A DNA stretch of 64,000 nucleotides from Pseudoalteromonas rubra (lineage in GTDB: Bacteria; Pseudomonadota; Gammaproteobacteria; Enterobacterales; Alteromonadaceae): the NCBI RefSeq assembly GCF_000967655.1, contig NZ_JXYA01000065.1, positions 1 through 64,000 of the forward strand, given 5' to 3'. Both the position numbers and the translations under genes were made by a program. This document shows positions 1 to 6,601 of this stretch, in pieces (within the stretch, counting starts at the first letter, position 1; each line of letters starts with the position of its first letter). Under the pieces are notes generated by a model, which did not search any database, had not been told where the DNA came from, and saw only the letters and a program-made list of their open reading frames with translations.

Positions 1-1
1 A

Positions 2-109
2 GGCCGCTGGATCTATCGCAGCGAGGGCTGGGAATACTGGGCGGCGACACTCACCCAGTTGTTTGCTCTAGGCCTGCTGCTGTATTTCTTTGGCTTACTG
101 ATACCATGA
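2..109 (+). CDS. C-terminal end of a membrane protein (partial)
   Basis: An open frame enters from the left edge and ends at TGA 107-109. The 35 visible residues begin with a soluble GRWIYRSEGWEYW stretch and finish with one strongly hydrophobic segment ending FFGLLIP, so this is the last transmembrane helix of a membrane protein. Its stop overlaps the ATG of the next gene in an ATGA, which implies translational coupling with the small membrane-protein array downstream. The family cannot be named from so little sequence. Confidence 0.6.
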   Translation, partial: GRWIYRSEGWEYWAATLTQLFALGLLLYFFGLLIP

Positions 110-444
110 GTGAGCTGTCTGGCAGTATGAGTATCACACAGCGCCTGTTACTAGCTGTACTGGCTGTACTTTGGTTACTGCTCCTGAAGGAAGTGTTGCT
201 GGATGAGTTCAGCGCTTATATCACGGCCTTGCAATGTAAAGAGGCGGACAGTGGCTGGCGGGTCGCAGTGTTGCTTAGCACTGCATTTGTTTTTGCTGCG
301 CTGTGCATATCGGGTTGTCTGGGTATCGTTTATTTTAAGTATACCAAAGCCAGGTGTGTATCTGTGGCCCTCGTCATAACCCTGTGTTGTGGTTTACTGG
401 CAAGCGGCGCGGGGGTTTGGGGTATCATGTTATTACCTTGTTAA
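106..444 (+). CDS. Small multi-pass membrane protein of unknown function
   Basis: Encodes 112 residues. Three hydrophobic segments are visible at about residues 12-28, 53-76 and 84-107, separated by a short region with one Cys (LQCKEAD). I do not recognise the family. The start overlaps the previous stop (ATGA), so it belongs to the same transcription unit. A diverged copy of its C-terminal third is found as a relic at 1991-2134, again directly in front of an ENKYFW-family gene, so this gene and the 95-residue gene behind it behave as a duplicated pair. A role at the inner membrane is likely; nothing more specific can be supported. Confidence 0.6.
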   Translation: MSELSGSMSITQRLLLAVLAVLWLLLLKEVLLDEFSAYITALQCKEADSGWRVAVLLSTAFVFAALCISGCLGIVYFKYTKARCVSVALVITLCCGLLASGAGVWGIMLLPC

Positions 445-485
445 ACCAGGCGAATATATCGCTGATATACAGAGGGAGAAAGTCA

Positions 486-773
486 ATGGAGATCCCCAGA
501 CGGGTTATTTTGCCCAGTTTAGTGGGTGCAATAGTGGGCTACGCACCTGCGCGACAGCTAGCAGATGTACATGCCATATTACTGAGTGTATTACCGATAT
601 TGGCGAGTAAGAATGCGCTTTTTCTGTTTATGTGTCCGCTGAGTGCACTTATGATGATCATGGAAAACAAGTATTTTTGGGGTCGCTTTATGGCGTTAAA
701 AACGCATGCTGATATTTGGGGCGTAGCGATTGGGTTTCAGATTGGCTTTGTCACTTTGAGTATCTACCAATGA
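486..773 (+). CDS. ENKYFW-family small membrane protein, copy 1
   Basis: 95 residues from ATG 486, preceded by GAGGGAGAAAGTCA as ribosome binding site. Two hydrophobic stretches (about residues 8-22 and 43-59) precede the invariant ENKYFWGRF motif, followed by an amphipathic end (ADIWGVAIGFQIGFVTLSIY). It is the first of four tandem paralogues (also at 797, 1186 and 2173). It matches the 2173 copy at nearly every base over the coding region only, with about six differences, and carries one extra C-terminal Gln because CAA-TGA replaces TAA. An in-frame open stretch extends upstream to 354 but overlaps the previous gene and lacks a ribosome binding site. Function unknown. Confidence 0.7.
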   Translation: MEIPRRVILPSLVGAIVGYAPARQLADVHAILLSVLPILASKNALFLFMCPLSALMMIMENKYFWGRFMALKTHADIWGVAIGFQIGFVTLSIYQ

Positions 774-796
774 AGCCACTTGCAGGGAAAGTGTAA

Positions 797-1081
797 ATGA
801 ACAGACCTGAACGGTATTTGGGCCTTTGTCTGATATGTTCTGTCATTGGGTATTTTCTTGGCAGGCAACTCAGTGCTTTGCACGGTGTGTTGCTGGAGAT
901 TATACCTGCTTTGAATAGTTACGCGATTTTATTTGTAGCGCTTACACCGCTCACTACGTTACTAGTGATTGCCGAAAATAAGTACTTTTGGGGGCGTTTT
1001 TTATCGCTTCGTAACAACGCTGAGATTTGGGGGCTTGCTGCAGGGCTTCACCTCGGATTTGTAACACTGAGTATTTATTAA
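797..1081 (+). CDS. ENKYFW-family small membrane protein, copy 2
   Basis: 94 residues. It shares with its neighbours an RQL(S/A)xLH motif near residue 23, a hydrophobic central segment, the ENKYFWGRF motif near residue 60, and the ending GFVTLSIY. Identity with copies 1 and 4 is only moderate, so this duplication is old. ATG 797 follows a GGGAAAGTGTAA sequence that can serve as ribosome binding site. Function unknown; probably an inner-membrane protein with two membrane segments. Confidence 0.7.
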   Translation: MNRPERYLGLCLICSVIGYFLGRQLSALHGVLLEIIPALNSYAILFVALTPLTTLLVIAENKYFWGRFLSLRNNAEIWGLAAGLHLGFVTLSIY

Positions 1082-1185
1082 ACGTGATGAAATGGCCCTT
1101 GTGAGCTTATGGTTTTGACTCGCAGGGGCCAGGTGTCCTCTTAAGAAATCGCAATACATTGGGCTTTGTTTATCTGTAAATAGTG

Positions 1186-1470
1186 ATGAATAAACCAATA
1201 AAACACTTATTACCAAGCGTGATTAGCTCGATTATAGGCTTTCTGATAGCCAGGCAATTTGATGCCTTACATGCCTGGTTGTTAGATAAAGTGCCTGTAC
1301 TGAATGATTCCGGGATATTGTTTATTGCCCTGGTACCACTAGCGGCATGTGCTGTGGTATTGGAGAACAAATACTTCTGGCGTCACTTTTTGAGTTTAGA
1401 AACCTATGCCGATGTTTGGGGAGTCTCTATGGGCTTACAGCACGGGTTTGTTTCGCTTAGTATATTCTAA
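1186..1470 (+). CDS. ENKYFW-family small membrane protein, copy 3
   Basis: 94 residues from ATG 1186; a GTG at 1183 directly in front is an alternative start and no clear Shine-Dalgarno sequence separates them. It has the family pattern: (A)RQFDALH near residue 23, a hydrophobic middle, ENKYFWRHF near residue 60 and the ending GFVSLSIF. It is the most diverged copy around the motif (RHF instead of GRF). About 100 bp without a gene separate it from copy 2, so it may have its own promoter. Function unknown. Confidence 0.68.
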   Translation: MNKPIKHLLPSVISSIIGFLIARQFDALHAWLLDKVPVLNDSGILFIALVPLAACAVVLENKYFWRHFLSLETYADVWGVSMGLQHGFVSLSIF

Positions 1471-1508
1471 GCGAGACTCAGTCTGGCCTATTTTCTGGGG
1501 AGCTAACT

Positions 1509-1985
1509 ATGCTTATATATAACCTGAAATTCATTTGCTCCCTACTCTGGCTTACAGGGTTTTATCTGTCATTTGATACGCTCCATATCAAACAAGACAA
1601 CCACTGGTTAAGTGGCTTTTTGTTGATGCTGGCGGGCATTGTCATTTATATCGGGCTGGGTTTAAGGCATTTAACCTATCGCTCACTCAGACTGAATCTG
1701 TTTTCGGTTCTGAGTTTTTTGCTGTCTTTATTGGTTCCTTTTGAGCTAAGTACACTGAGAAACAATTATTTATTGGAACATCAAGCTCAGGAGGCAGACA
1801 CTTATACCGCAGTACCAGCAAAGACCTGTAATGATCGTGGATTTTGTAAACCAAGGTGCCTGATCTCGTTTGAAGCCGAAGGGCAAATAGCGCAAAACTA
1901 TTTTAAGCCAGAGATTTGCGATACGCCGTTACGTGTTATCTATGCCCGCTCCCGGCCTGATATATTTACCGTAACAGCGAAGTAG
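1509..1985 (+). CDS. Membrane protein with Cys-containing C-terminal domain
   Basis: 158 residues, not recognised. The first 80 residues contain three hydrophobic segments (about 7-22, 35-52 and 62-80). The remaining 75 residues are polar and contain four Cys (TCNDRGFCKPRC and EICD), which suggests a disulfide-bonded domain outside the cytoplasm. GGGGAGCTAACT before ATG 1509 is a good ribosome binding site. It sits inside the ENKYFW array between copy 3 and a relic gene, co-oriented with them, so it is probably part of the same locus. Confidence 0.6.
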   Translation: MLIYNLKFICSLLWLTGFYLSFDTLHIKQDNHWLSGFLLMLAGIVIYIGLGLRHLTYRSLRLNLFSVLSFLLSLLVPFELSTLRNNYLLEHQAQEADTYTAVPAKTCNDRGFCKPRCLISFEAEGQIAQNYFKPEICDTPLRVIYARSRPDIFTVTAK

Positions 1986-1990
1986 AGGCG

Positions 1991-2134
1991 TTTTATCACC
2001 TCTCAGATGTCGGGCTGGTTTATCTGAATTGCACTCAATCCAGGTGGATGGGTGCTGTGATCATTGCGACATTGTGCACAGGTGCTTTGGCCGCAGGTGC
2101 CTGGGTTTGGGCACTGAGGCAATTGTCTTGTTAA
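1991..2134 (+). pseudogene. Relic of a paralogue of the 106-444 membrane protein
   Basis: Reading codons that end with TAA 2132-2134 gives a peptide whose last 40 residues align with the end of the protein at 106-444: LVYLNCTQSRWMGAV matches IVYFKYTKARCVSVA, and TLCTGALAAGAWVW matches TLCCGLLASGAGVW, both ending in Cys-stop. No start codon or N-terminal part precedes it, because the 1509-1985 gene ends just upstream. It stands in front of ENKYFW copy 4, just as the intact gene stands in front of copy 1. I infer a duplicated gene pair of which the first member was truncated. A short ATG-started peptide from 2048 is possible but unlikely to matter. Confidence 0.55.
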
Positions 2135-2172
2135 TTAGGACTGGCAGGTTCGCATTATTAAGGAAGAAAAAC

Positions 2173-2457
2173 ATGGAGATCCCCAGACGGGTTATTTTGC
2201 CCAGTTTAGTGGGTGCAATAGTGGGCTACGCAATTGCGCGACAGCTAGCAGATGTACATGCCATATTACTGAGTGCATTACCGGTATTGGCGAGTAAGGA
2301 TGCGCTTTTTCTGTTTATGTGTCCGCTGAGTGCACTTATGATGATCATGGAAAACAAGTATTTTTGGGGTCGCTTTATGGCGTTAAAAACGCATGCTGAT
2401 ATTTGGGGCGTAGCGATTGGGTTTCAGATTGGCTTTGTCACTTTGAGTATCTACTAA
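2173..2457 (+). CDS. ENKYFW-family small membrane protein, copy 4
   Basis: 94 residues, nearly identical to copy 1 at 486-773 (four or five amino-acid changes plus the extra terminal Gln of copy 1). The similarity at DNA level starts at the ATG and stops at the last codons; flanking DNA differs, which points to gene conversion rather than a simple recent duplication. AAGGAAGAAAAAC precedes ATG 2173. The next gene begins at the base after its stop, so the two are probably co-translated. Function unknown. Confidence 0.7.
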   Translation: MEIPRRVILPSLVGAIVGYAIARQLADVHAILLSALPVLASKDALFLFMCPLSALMMIMENKYFWGRFMALKTHADIWGVAIGFQIGFVTLSIY

Positions 2458-2760
2458 ATGGCCATGCAACGTGGCATCGCTGTCGTGCTCAATGTGGTTA
2501 CTTTGCTGGCCTTGTATGGTTTTACCTTCGAGTCGTCACCACCGTTGGTATCTTTGTTGCTTGCCTTTGCTGGCGCAGAAGCCATACATCATGTTTTTAT
2601 TGGCACCAGCTTAGGCGTACGTTGTTACAAAGCTTGTCTGCATTGCTTGTGTACGACTTATCTGTATGTGCTGTATCAAGAACCAGACGCTATCACACTG
2701 CTGTGTCTTGGCTGGTTCTTATGCCTGCACCTTTATCGGGGTAAGTATCCTGGTCAATAA
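2458..2760 (+). CDS. Small Cys-rich membrane protein of unknown function
   Basis: 100 residues with hydrophobic segments at about 7-25, 30-50 and 75-92, and a cluster of Cys (RCYKACLHCLC) near the middle. It starts directly after the stop of ENKYFW copy 4, which implies translational coupling. I do not recognise the family. It closes the small membrane-protein array: the following 230 bp carry no gene and contain a GC-rich hairpin. Confidence 0.5.
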   Translation: MAMQRGIAVVLNVVTLLALYGFTFESSPPLVSLLLAFAGAEAIHHVFIGTSLGVRCYKACLHCLCTTYLYVLYQEPDAITLLCLGWFLCLHLYRGKYPGQ

Positions 2761-2809
2761 GTGATACGGTCGGTTTTAAGTGAACAGTGTATCCGGGTTT
2801 TACTGTAAA

Positions 2810-2826
2810 CCCCCTTTACAAGGGGG
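2810..2826 (+). terminator. GC-rich hairpin after the membrane-protein array
   Basis: CCCCCTT (2810-2816) pairs with AAGGGGG (2820-2826) around a three-base loop, 50 bp after the last gene of the array. No T-run follows, so termination efficiency is uncertain. It overlaps the palindromic sequence TGTAAACCCCCTTTACA (2804-2820), similar to motifs at 8083 and 14177. Confidence 0.4.
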
Positions 2827-2993
2827 CCTCTGGCCACAATTGAGCCTGCCTCAATCGTAGGAATAGCGCAGTTTTAGAGGAATTATCAATCAAACGTTGA
2901 TAATCTTTCAATCTGCAGCCAATTTATTGTCTGCACGTATCGATCTACACTGATCTGCATTCGTTCTGTCGGTTTCAGAAAAGGGTTTTTATT

Positions 2994-3827
2994 GTGATCA
3001 GATCCAGTGTGCTCAGTAGTTTGTTCGTCGCGGCTTGTTTAATCTCACCCATGCTTCAGGCTCAGGGCGCTGATAACGTCAGCAGCAAGGTGACAGTTGT
3101 CAGCACTGAGCAAATTGAATGGGGGCATCTGAATCCGGCTCGGGGTGATAAGAGTCCAAAGGCTGCAAACTTGTGGGGAGACAGAACTCAAGCCGGTGCG
3201 ACTGGTATGTTGGTAAGGTTTGAACCCGGGTTTTCGTCACCACCGCATATTCATAACGTGTCTTATCGCGGTATTGTGATAGAAGGCCTGCTGCACAATG
3301 ATGATCCCGCAGCTAAAGCCATGTGGATGCCGCCGGGCTCTTACTGGACACAACCGGCAGGGGAAGATCATATTACAGCTGCCAGTGCGCCGGGAAATAT
3401 GATCTATCTTGAAATAGACCAGGGTCCCTATCTGGTTAAGCCTTCTGCACAGCAGTTTGATAATGGCGAGCGGCCAGTTAATCTTCACTATGCTAACCTG
3501 ACGTGGCAAAACCCGCGCACTTCAACGCAGCTCAGGGGCGCAGGTGTTGAACTGGCAAATTTATGGCAGCAAGGCCCGCTGACTGGTACATTGGTTAAGC
3601 TGCCCGCCAATGCCAAAGTGCAATTGTCCAGCACCGGCAGCGAGTTTAAAGCCGTGGTGATCCGCGGTGCGCTGAACTTTTTGCAAGCAAAAACACAGCA
3701 AAATCGAGTATTACGGCCGGGTAGTTATCTGGCTGCCGGGGAGCCGGTGCAGATAGCGCTTAGTGCAGATGAGCCAGCCTTGCTGTATGTAAGAACAAAC
3801 GAGCCATTTAAGCTCGTGCGCAACTAG
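2994..3827 (+). CDS. Secreted cupin protein (DUF4437-like)
   Basis: 277 residues. A signal peptide of about 24 residues ends ...LQAQGA. The mature part holds two cupin-like halves: the first has the metal-binding-type PPHIHNVSYRGIVIEGLLHN motif and PPGSYWTQPAGEDH; the second (from about residue 190) repeats the layout in weaker form (KAVVIRGALNFL, PGSYLAAGEP). This matches DUF4437-type periplasmic bicupins as I remember them. Start is GTG 2994; a clear Shine-Dalgarno sequence is lacking, but it places the signal peptide correctly. No operon partner. The substrate is unknown. Confidence 0.7.
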   Translation: MIRSSVLSSLFVAACLISPMLQAQGADNVSSKVTVVSTEQIEWGHLNPARGDKSPKAANLWGDRTQAGATGMLVRFEPGFSSPPHIHNVSYRGIVIEGLLHNDDPAAKAMWMPPGSYWTQPAGEDHITAASAPGNMIYLEIDQGPYLVKPSAQQFDNGERPVNLHYANLTWQNPRTSTQLRGAGVELANLWQQGPLTGTLVKLPANAKVQLSSTGSEFKAVVIRGALNFLQAKTQQNRVLRPGSYLAAGEPVQIALSADEPALLYVRTNEPFKLVRN

Positions 3828-3846
3828 CCTCGCGCATCATAAAAAT

Positions 3847-3867
3847 CGCCCGGTATTGAGCCGGGCG
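3847..3867. terminator. Convergent terminator hairpin
   Basis: CGCCCGG (3847-3853) pairs with CCGGGCG (3861-3867) around a seven-base loop. Read on the minus strand it is followed by ATTTTTATG, a typical terminator tail, so it ends the RidA-family gene at 3875-4231; it may also stop transcription of the cupin gene on the plus strand. Confidence 0.7.
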
Positions 3868-3874
3868 TAACATG

Positions 3875-4231
3875 CTAAGCGGGGTTAATTTCAGCTGCAA
3901 TCACTGAAATTTCTACCAGTAACGCGTCTCTTGCCATTGCCGCTTCAACACAAGCGCGCGCAGGTGCGTGGCCCTCAGGCACCCAGGCATCCCATACTTC
4001 GTTCATCTCACTAAAGTATTTCATATCTTTAATATAAATCGTGGCAGACAAAATATGCTCACGATCACTGCCTGCTTGCAATAACAGCTCATCCACTTTC
4101 TCAAGCATAGTGGCGGTTTGCTCTTTAATGCCCTGCTCTGCGTCTTTACAGACCTGGCCACATAAATAGATGGTGCCGTTGTGTTTAACGATGCGGCTCA
4201 TGCGTTGTTTGGTGTCAATTCTTTGTATCAC
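3875..4231 (-). CDS. RidA/YjgF family protein (YoaB-like)
   Basis: 118 residues from GTG 4231, chosen because AAAGGAT lies seven bases upstream; an in-frame TTG at 4264 has no ribosome binding site. Features of the family: IYLCGQVCKDA near residue 20, a helix with TATMLEKVDELL, SATIYIKDMKYFSEMNEVWDAW, and the signature PARACVEAAMARDALLVEISVIA. The Arg of the (P)ARACVE motif, which binds the substrate carboxylate in RidA, is present. RidA proteins hydrolyse reactive enamines/imines; this subgroup may have a different substrate. Single gene, cytoplasmic. Confidence 0.85.
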   Translation of the reverse strand: MIQRIDTKQRMSRIVKHNGTIYLCGQVCKDAEQGIKEQTATMLEKVDELLLQAGSDREHILSATIYIKDMKYFSEMNEVWDAWVPEGHAPARACVEAAMARDALLVEISVIAAEINPA

Positions 4232-4492
4232 GGGTGATCCTTTATGGAATAAATAGTGGAACAAAACTCACTGGCGATCATGGTATCACTGCCTTCTCTG
4301 GTGCGTAACCTCTTTTTCCTGTCAGCCAGCCTGCTCTGCACACTTACCAGATGTCCCCGAATTATTGCCCTAAAGCGCCGATTGTTATAGCTGCCCGACG
4401 CCTATTATGACCTCCGACGTTCACCACCGGGTAAACGTTATCTCATGCGACATGATGTCGCGAATTTAAGAGTAATTTTTGAGGAGAATTTT

Positions 4493-5113
4493 ATGTCTGG
4501 ACTCGTATCTATGGCGCAGCAATTCAGTGGCTTACCTATGAAGTCGCTTATCGGTGGTCCACTGAAGGCTGCAACAGATGCAAATGGCATGATGGCACGT
4601 ACGCAAACACAGTTTATGCTCAGTACCTGTTTTGATAAAACCGCCGGTGCCCAGGGCAGTTCAAGCCAGCTCAAGCCAATCATGGTTGAGTTCACGCTGA
4701 GCCGTCCGGTGATCAAAGGCACCACCACGTCTGAAGCGAATATCACGCTGAAGTTACCTCTGCTGACCCTGATCCCGCTGAACTCTCTGGCAGTGGATGA
4801 CGTGAAAGTACACTTCGAAATGGAAGTTTCGAGCTCAATGTCAAAGGACAATGAAAAGCAGTCTGAGCAGGAAACTGCGGCAAAAGCCGACATCACCGCA
4901 AAATATAACGCGGGTTTGTTCTCGGTCGAAGTACATGGCTCTGTGTCGCACAGCAGCAAAACCAGCTCCAAGCAACGCGAACACTATGAAGCTTCGAACA
5001 AAGCCAAGTATGAGGTGGATGTCCACGCAGGTCAGCTGCCGCTGCCAACTGGTGTAACGACGATCATCAATGCCTTTACGAAGAACATCGACCCGATCAT
5101 CGAAAAAGAGTAA
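4493..5113 (+). CDS. DUF2589-type protein, paralogue A
   Basis: 206 residues from ATG 4493, which follows GAGGAGAATTTT; an in-frame ATG at 4445 lacks such a site. It shares three blocks with the 5713-6318 protein: N-terminal GLPMKSLIGGPLKAATDAN with TQTQFMLSTCF, a central strand-rich PLLTLIPLNSLAVDDVKV with EMEVSSS, and a C-terminal AGQLPLPTGVTTII. Between blocks two and three lies a charged, Ser/Lys/Glu-rich region (about residues 130-175). This matches DUF2589 (function unknown) from memory. No signal peptide. It leads a four-gene operon ending with a zinc-ribbon peptide. Confidence 0.7.
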   Translation: MSGLVSMAQQFSGLPMKSLIGGPLKAATDANGMMARTQTQFMLSTCFDKTAGAQGSSSQLKPIMVEFTLSRPVIKGTTTSEANITLKLPLLTLIPLNSLAVDDVKVHFEMEVSSSMSKDNEKQSEQETAAKADITAKYNAGLFSVEVHGSVSHSSKTSSKQREHYEASNKAKYEVDVHAGQLPLPTGVTTIINAFTKNIDPIIEKE

Positions 5114-5187
5114 TCGCCTGTAATAGCACCCAACCGGGGAAGCCTTGCGCTTCCCTTTATTAACCGGAACAACAAAAAGAGAGCATC

Positions 5188-5688
5188 ATGATCGAATTTC
5201 AATCACTTATGAAGGCCATTCACAAAGGAGTCAAAGACGCCGCTAAATCGGTCGAAGGCGAAACGCTGGACTTTGTTAAACGCTTTTTCGATGAGCAAGA
5301 CAATGGTAAAGGCAAGGCACCCAGTTACTCGCCAAAAACCTGTGCGATGGAGTTTCCCAGCCGCACTGAACACGGCATAGACACAGTGAGCGCAGAAGTG
5401 CCATTACTGGCGCTGGTGCCCATTTCTTCTCCGCGGATCTCAGAGGTGAAGTTTATCGCTGAGCTGGAGATCAGTAACAATGAGCAAGATCAGCTGATGG
5501 TGGCCTTTGCCCGCAGCACGGCCAAGCCTGCCGGGCTGCGCAATAAGCTGATGGGCCAGCAAGAAACAAGTGAAAACACCGCCAATGCCACGTTGGAAAT
5601 CACGCTTACTGGCAACGAACCCCCCGAAGGGCTGAAAAAGCTCGTTGAAGGCTATGAGCGCGCGCTCAGAGCGCAAATTCCGGGCTAA
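5188..5688 (+). CDS. Diverged DUF2589-like protein, paralogue B
   Basis: 166 residues, AAGAGAGCATC before ATG 5188. It lacks the N-terminal GLPMK block of its neighbours but keeps the core: VPLLALVPISSPRISEVKF with AELEISNN corresponds to the PLLTLIPLNS core of paralogue A, and its end (EITLTGNEPPEGLKKLVEGY) lines up with the AGQLPLPTG-I-T-T-I end of the others. Its own N-terminus is an amphipathic helix (MKAIHKGVKDAAKSV). I infer a common fold for all three proteins, possibly forming a hetero-oligomer. It lies 74 bp after A and 24 bp before C. Function unknown. Confidence 0.6.
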   Translation: MIEFQSLMKAIHKGVKDAAKSVEGETLDFVKRFFDEQDNGKGKAPSYSPKTCAMEFPSRTEHGIDTVSAEVPLLALVPISSPRISEVKFIAELEISNNEQDQLMVAFARSTAKPAGLRNKLMGQQETSENTANATLEITLTGNEPPEGLKKLVEGYERALRAQIPG

Positions 5689-5712
5689 CCCGCTCTGCGT
5701 AAGGATAAAAGT

Positions 5713-6318
5713 ATGAACAGTAATATTGCGTCGCAATTTGCCGGTTTGCCTATGAAAGCATTGATTGGTGCGCCACTTAAAGCGGCCACCGATGCCAATG
5801 CAATGATAGCCAATGCACAAACTCAGTTTATTTTATCGACCTGCTTTGAAAAAGACCGTCACAACGAAGGGCGCCTGACCCCGGTGATGGTGACATTTAC
5901 CCTGACCCGCTCGGTGTTGGAAAAAGACGGCAGCGTGAGCAAAGTCCCCTATGAAATGGAAATAGCCATTCCGCTGATGACGCTGATCCCCATAAATTCA
6001 CTGGCCATTGAAAAATTAACCGTCTCTTTCAGCATGGAGGTTAAAAGTTCCAGAGAAATCAAAAAGCAGAATTCACAGGAGCAAAAACACAATCGCTCGC
6101 AATCTCGCCAGCCTGAGCAAGCCCACGAATTTGAAACTGAGCTGCATGGCTCTTTGGCGAAATCAGGCAGTCAGAGTCAGCAACAGTCGGGCTCGGCGCA
6201 CGCCAACTACGAAGTGATGCTCGAAGCAGGCCAGTTACCCTTACCGCGCGGGATCACTACGATACTCGATATTTTTGCAAAAAACCTGACCCCTTTACCC
6301 AGTAAAAACGAGGATTAA
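5713..6318 (+). CDS. DUF2589-type protein, paralogue C
   Basis: 201 residues; AAGGATAAAAGT before ATG 5713. Clear paralogue of the 4493 gene: AGLPMKALIGAPLKAATDAN, QTQFILSTCFEKD, IPLMTLIPINSLAIEKL, SMEVKSS, and LEAGQLPLPRGITTILD. As in paralogue A the region between the core and the C-terminal block (about residues 120-170) is low-complexity, rich in Gln, Ser and Lys. Cytoplasmic by sequence. The next gene follows after three bases. Function unknown; the repeated gene organisation suggests the three paralogues act together. Confidence 0.7.
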   Translation: MNSNIASQFAGLPMKALIGAPLKAATDANAMIANAQTQFILSTCFEKDRHNEGRLTPVMVTFTLTRSVLEKDGSVSKVPYEMEIAIPLMTLIPINSLAIEKLTVSFSMEVKSSREIKKQNSQEQKHNRSQSRQPEQAHEFETELHGSLAKSGSQSQQQSGSAHANYEVMLEAGQLPLPRGITTILDIFAKNLTPLPSKNED

Positions 6319-6321
6319 CCC

Positions 6322-6543
6322 ATGAGTATAAAATCAAAAATTGACTGTCCGGAATGTGGCATGCCTATTCACTTTGAATCCAGCTTACTGCTGGCGGGGC
6401 AGGCGTTTTGCTGCGCGAATCCCAGCTGTGGCGTGACCATCTCACTGACGGCGACAGACAAGGAAGTGGTATCTGATGCTTTTGATAAGTTTGAAAAAAT
6501 GCGCAACGACGCAACCCAGCAAGCGGGTCGCTACGATGCCTGA
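6322..6543 (+). CDS. Small zinc-ribbon protein in the DUF2589 operon
   Basis: 73 residues. Four Cys in two knuckles, CPECGMPI at residues 9-16 and CCANPSCG near residue 31, form a probable zinc ribbon of the type found in MJ0042/finger-domain proteins; the rest (about 50-70) is a charged helix. GAGGATTAACCC before ATG 6322, three bases after paralogue C, so co-translation is likely. Last gene of the operon before a long hairpin. It could be a nucleic-acid or protein-binding accessory factor; no specific function can be claimed. Confidence 0.65.
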   Translation: MSIKSKIDCPECGMPIHFESSLLLAGQAFCCANPSCGVTISLTATDKEVVSDAFDKFEKMRNDATQQAGRYDA

Positions 6544-6560
6544 GCGTGCTCAACGTCGAA

Positions 6561-6588
6561 GCCCGGTAGCAAGCTCAGGCTACCGGGC
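6561..6588 (+). terminator. Hairpin after the DUF2589 operon
   Basis: GCCCGGTAGC (6561-6570) pairs perfectly with GCTACCGGGC (6579-6588) around an eight-base loop between two convergent units. There is no T-run on either side, so it may act as a transcript-end stabilising structure or as a bidirectional terminator. Confidence 0.55.
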
Positions 6589-6601
6589 AGACGGCGTTTA
6601 A

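Noticed and set aside
486..2457. Near-identical copies considered as insertion sequence or transposon ends
   Set aside because: The repeat is bounded by the coding sequence itself, has no terminal inverted repeats and encodes no transposase.
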